Shown: positions 39,155 through 41,111 of the stretch, one piece after another
Position numbering within the stretch: position 1 is the first letter of the stretch
Layout: every line of letters begins with the position of its first letter
DNA from: Bacillota bacterium
GTDB lineage: Bacteria > Bacillota > Dethiobacteria > DTU022 > UBA8154
Direction of reading: 5' to 3'
Assembly: GCA_012837615.1 (NCBI GenBank)
Contig: DUQX01000034.1
Span: 1-41,111 of the forward strand
DNA length: 41,111 nucleotides
The notes under the pieces: model-generated
Database searches by the model: none
Seen by the model: the letters and a program-made list of their open reading frames with translations, nothing else
What the model was told of the DNA's origin: nothing
Position numbers and translations under genes: made by a program

Positions 39155-39547
39155 GTGGGAATCCGTAGGAAGCCATATACTCTTAAAAACCGAATAAAGC
39201 TCTCTAAAAAAGATCGGGATATAATTCAGTCATTGGATGGAAAACATTCGCTGGAACATTACAACAAGGACAATCTTAAAATTAATTTCCCAAAGGAATC
39301 ATCACCGATGCCGCCTCGCAAACTGCACTACCGGAATCGTTTGATGATGCGGTATTCTGTAAAAAATGTATCGCAATGATTTTATACTAGTTCAACAGGA
39401 GATATCATAAGAGGAGTAGTAGGCTTAATCCTTTTGGGCTCAACATTATATTATTTTAAATCCGGTCAGCAAATTATGAAAATTATTTCTACTATTGGCT
39501 GTATCAGTATACTTATTATTTTGTGCCTCCTGAAGTTAATGGCTTAA
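39155..39547 (+). pseudogene. Hypothetical coding remnant interrupted by in-frame TGA, with C-terminal membrane segments
   Basis: The first open part (39155-39379) encodes a basic, polar stretch including IRRKPYTLKNRIKLSKKDRD and IIQSLDGKHSLEHYNKDN. After TGA at 39377-39379 the same frame stays open to TAA at 39547 and encodes two hydrophobic helices (IIRGVVGLILLGSTLYYF; IISTIGCISILIILCLLKL). The second part has no good start of its own. Either one gene acquired a stop, or two fragments lie in the same frame by chance. No family is recognised. Confidence 0.3.
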
Positions 39548-39792
39548 AATGTCTGAAAAAAGGAAATAAGGCTTGGGCATCAAACCCTTAAAGGAGGGGC
39601 AGAAAGGAGCCCAGACCTATGTGCAGGATACCACCAAGTGTCCATAATGCACAAGTCTAACCGTTATTTCCTTCGTTTTCATCCCGGCGCTGGTACAATT
39701 GGTTACTCCGAGAGCAACCACGGTTAAAGGAAATCTTTGGATGATATCTGGTCTGTCCGCTGGTTCCGCCACATCTGCGCTTTGCCGACATA

Positions 39793-39948
39793 ATGCTGAT
39801 TTTGGCCCAGAAGCCAAATGCGACCAATGTAGTAGGATTTAAAACATGGCAGGAGCTGGAAAAATACGCCAGAAAGGGAGAGAAGGTGATTGAGATATTC
39901 GCAAGGACGGAGGACCTGGAAGCTTTTTTGCAGGACAAAAATCAGAAT
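39793..39948 (+). pseudogene. Fragment of an ArdC-type antirestriction / DUF1738-like N-terminal domain
   Basis: The frame encodes MLILAQKPNATNVVGFKTWQ, ELEKYARKGEKVIEIFAR. This matches the conserved core of ArdC-like single-stranded-DNA-binding domains carried on plasmids and conjugative elements (pattern LILAQxPxAT-x-V-x-GFKxW, then KGEK-x-I). The upstream helices and everything past about residue 52 are missing. The 3' side runs directly into the IS256 remnant on the other strand, suggesting that the insertion or a later deletion cut the gene. Confidence 0.6.
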
Positions 39949-40376
39949 CCTGTTGTCTTTCCTAACCTTGAAATGGATGGCATCTAGAAATACGATGGGA
40001 TACACTCTGTCCAGAGGCCGGGATTGCCATTCTGCGATAAGAGGCAAGATCTTGTCTGTTACTTTACTAACAGTGGTAGCTGGACATCAATACCGTAAAT
40101 ATCCCGCATATGGTCTTCAATATCCCTGGTAGACATACCCTTGGCATACATGGCAATAATCTGTTCTTCTAACTGGTTGGATGTTGTTTCATATTTTTTA
40201 ACAATCTTAGGTTCGAAGGTTCCGTTACGGTTCCTAGGAATTTGAATCTCCGATTCGCCAAACCTGGATTTAACAGTTTTCTTACTGTAGCCATTGCGGT
40301 TGTTGCCGCTGTTGTCACCAGCATTATCATGCTTGGTATATCCGAGATGTTCATCGATCTCAGCTTCCGTGGGCAT
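39949..40376 (-). pseudogene. IS256-family (mutator-type) transposase remnant, frameshifted and truncated at both ends
   Basis: On the minus strand the frame from ATG 40376 reads TEAEIDEHLGYTKHDNAGDN, SRFGESEIQIPRNRNGTFEP, AMYAKGMSTRDIEDHMRDIYG, the typical N-terminal third of IS256 transposases. Near 40085-40090 the frame shifts, and the next frame continues ATTVSKVTDKILPLIAEWQS, RPLDRVYPIVFLDAIHFKVR, which includes the first catalytic aspartate (FLDAIH). The match ends near 39949. The first 40 or so residues and the C-terminal half with the other catalytic acids are missing, and no terminal inverted repeats are found. It is inactive. Confidence 0.9.
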
Positions 40377-40409
40377 ATTCAGTCCTCTTTATCAATTAAA
40401 GGATTTACT

Positions 40410-40568
40410 ATGGCAAACAAATTAAAGATCGGTAGAGATATTTTCAATTATACTCTTACCCGCGAAAATGGCACTAGCTGGAAAGGTAAGTTAGTTGGGT
40501 ATCCATTGGTTGAAATAACTGATAGAGAAGTAATAAAGGAGAAAATCCTGGACAAACTGTTCAGCTGA
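40410..40568 (+). CDS. Small hypothetical protein, 52 aa
   Basis: AAAGGA stands 6 bases before ATG 40410. The product reads MANKLKIGRDIFNYTLTREN, GTSWKGKLVGYPLVEITDRE, VIKEKILDKLFS, a plausible small soluble protein with a beta pair and a helix. I do not recognise it. It begins 33 bp from the IS256 remnant and could be a cargo gene, a host gene trimmed by the element, or chance. Confidence 0.4.
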   Translation: MANKLKIGRDIFNYTLTRENGTSWKGKLVGYPLVEITDREVIKEKILDKLFS

Positions 40569-40754
40569 AAAAGAGGCGCTTATCCCCAACACGTTTTATA
40601 TGAAAAGCAAGGGAACCGAGCTAAGCGGCAAGATCTTGCGTGCTCAAAGCGGAGAAATAGTAACGGATTAGAAGTATTTTTGATGCGGTGGCATTATAAT
40701 ATAAAACAATTGAAGTGGTTTTCTGTAAAACAGCAAAGAGAATGGAGGAACATT

Positions 40755-41111
40755 ATGATTTTTGTATGTTACCCGAAATGCACTACCTGCCAGAAGGCTA
40801 AGAAGTGGCTGGAGGCAAACGACGTAACCTTTGAAGAAAGGCATATCAAAGAAAACAATCCTACAATCGAGGAATTGAAGGATTGGCATAAAAAGAGCGG
40901 TCTGCCACTGAAAAAGTTCTTCAATACCAGCGGACGGTTGTATAAGGAACTGAAGCTGAAGGATAAGCTCCCGACCATGAGCGAGGATGAACAGTATAGC
41001 CTGCTGGTATCAGACGGTATGATTGTGAAGCGTCCGATTCTTATCGGTGACGGCTTTGTTCTGGTAGGCTTTAAGGAAACTGATTGGAAAGCTGCGCTTG
41101 GCATCGAATAA
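40755..41111 (+). CDS. ArsC/Spx-family thioredoxin-fold protein (YusI-like)
   Basis: The 118-aa product has the N-terminal thiol motif FVCYPKCTTCQKAKKWL (CxxC at residues 9-12). ERHIKENNPTIEELKDWHKK, GRLYKELKLKDKL and the terminal KRPILIGDGFVLVGFKETDW follow, the layout shared by ArsC-type arsenate reductases and Spx-like regulators. The two-cysteine motif and RPILIGDG with a conserved arginine suggest a redox enzyme of the YusI/YffB type rather than a true arsenate reductase; the substrate is undetermined. ATG 40755 follows GGAGG by 7 bases. The gene is complete and ends at the last base of the window. Confidence 0.9.
   Translation: MIFVCYPKCTTCQKAKKWLEANDVTFEERHIKENNPTIEELKDWHKKSGLPLKKFFNTSGRLYKELKLKDKLPTMSEDEQYSLLVSDGMIVKRPILIGDGFVLVGFKETDWKAALGIE

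Noticed and set aside
39377-39379. TGA as selenocysteine codon
   Set aside because: No SECIS-like hairpin is evident just downstream and the surrounding protein is not a known selenoprotein; a nonsense mutation is simpler.
1-41111. CRISPR array, tRNA or rRNA genes
   Set aside because: No regularly spaced direct repeats of 23-40 bp, no cloverleaf with TTCGA loop context and no rRNA stretches were found on either strand by reading.

Overview
The window reads as chromosomal DNA of an anaerobic, endospore-forming, flagellated Clostridia-type Firmicute, of the kind found among Peptococcaceae and Syntrophomonadaceae relatives. This rests on gene content: a SAM-I riboswitch on metK, a Spo0E-like phosphatase, Veg, a SPOCS/LysM spore protein, a SpoVFB-like protein, the anaerobe-type homocysteine module, a cupin-type glucose-6-phosphate isomerase and a Firmicute flagellar filament cluster. 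Strong AGGAGG ribosome binding sites and frequent GTG/TTG starts agree. No rRNA, tRNA or CRISPR array was seen. The species cannot be named from the sequence.

Layout. 1-1.3 kb: 3' part of a DASS/SLC13 anion transporter. 1.3-3.5 kb: promoter, SAM-I riboswitch with terminator/antiterminator, metK, then an opposing 58-aa Spo0E-like gene. 3.7-9.4 kb: comFC, rhomboid protease, ksgA, ykuK, veg, a SPOCS-LysM protein and queT. 9.8-12.4 kb: DUF39 homocysteine protein, NIL-ferredoxin and UPF0280 protein, probably one operon making homocysteine, which links logically to SAM synthesis by metK. 12.4-20 kb: pcm, a radical SAM protein, an exported protein next to csaB, a bifunctional-nuclease domain protein, an nfeD-slipin pair and a YdcZ transporter. 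20.1-22.4 kb: two divergent HTH regulators with paired operators, a degenerate SpoVFB-like protein and dapB. 22.6-26.2 kb: gap, phosphohexomutase and cupin PGI (sugar-phosphate metabolism).

26.3-34.9 kb is a motility block: a soluble chemoreceptor with an N-terminal Rossmann domain, then flgM-flgN-flgK-flgL-fliW ending at a terminator, then csrA with its own promoter, then fliD and a FliT/FlgN-like protein ending at a strong terminator. Flagellin, flaG and fliS, usual neighbours here, are absent.

35-41.1 kb is a decaying accessory region. Intact genes (HDAC-like amidohydrolase, TrmO fused to an FmdE-like domain, PPOX flavoprotein, HicB, ArsC/Spx-like protein) alternate with fragments: a flavodoxin-fold reductase start, half a LysE exporter, a possible hicA remnant, an ArdC piece and a twice-truncated, frameshifted IS256 transposase.

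Two dispersed repeat families occur. One is a roughly 130-bp MITE-like element with 13-bp terminal inverted repeats (two full copies, two remnants). The other is a short GAACCGTCCCC-type intergenic repeat. The observations most worth follow-up are the Rossmann-chemoreceptor fusion, the TrmO/FmdE-like fusion, the degenerate SpoVFB, the twin-operator HTH pair, the MITE family, and two genes whose only good ribosome binding site sits in front of a 14-codon overlapping leader ORF.
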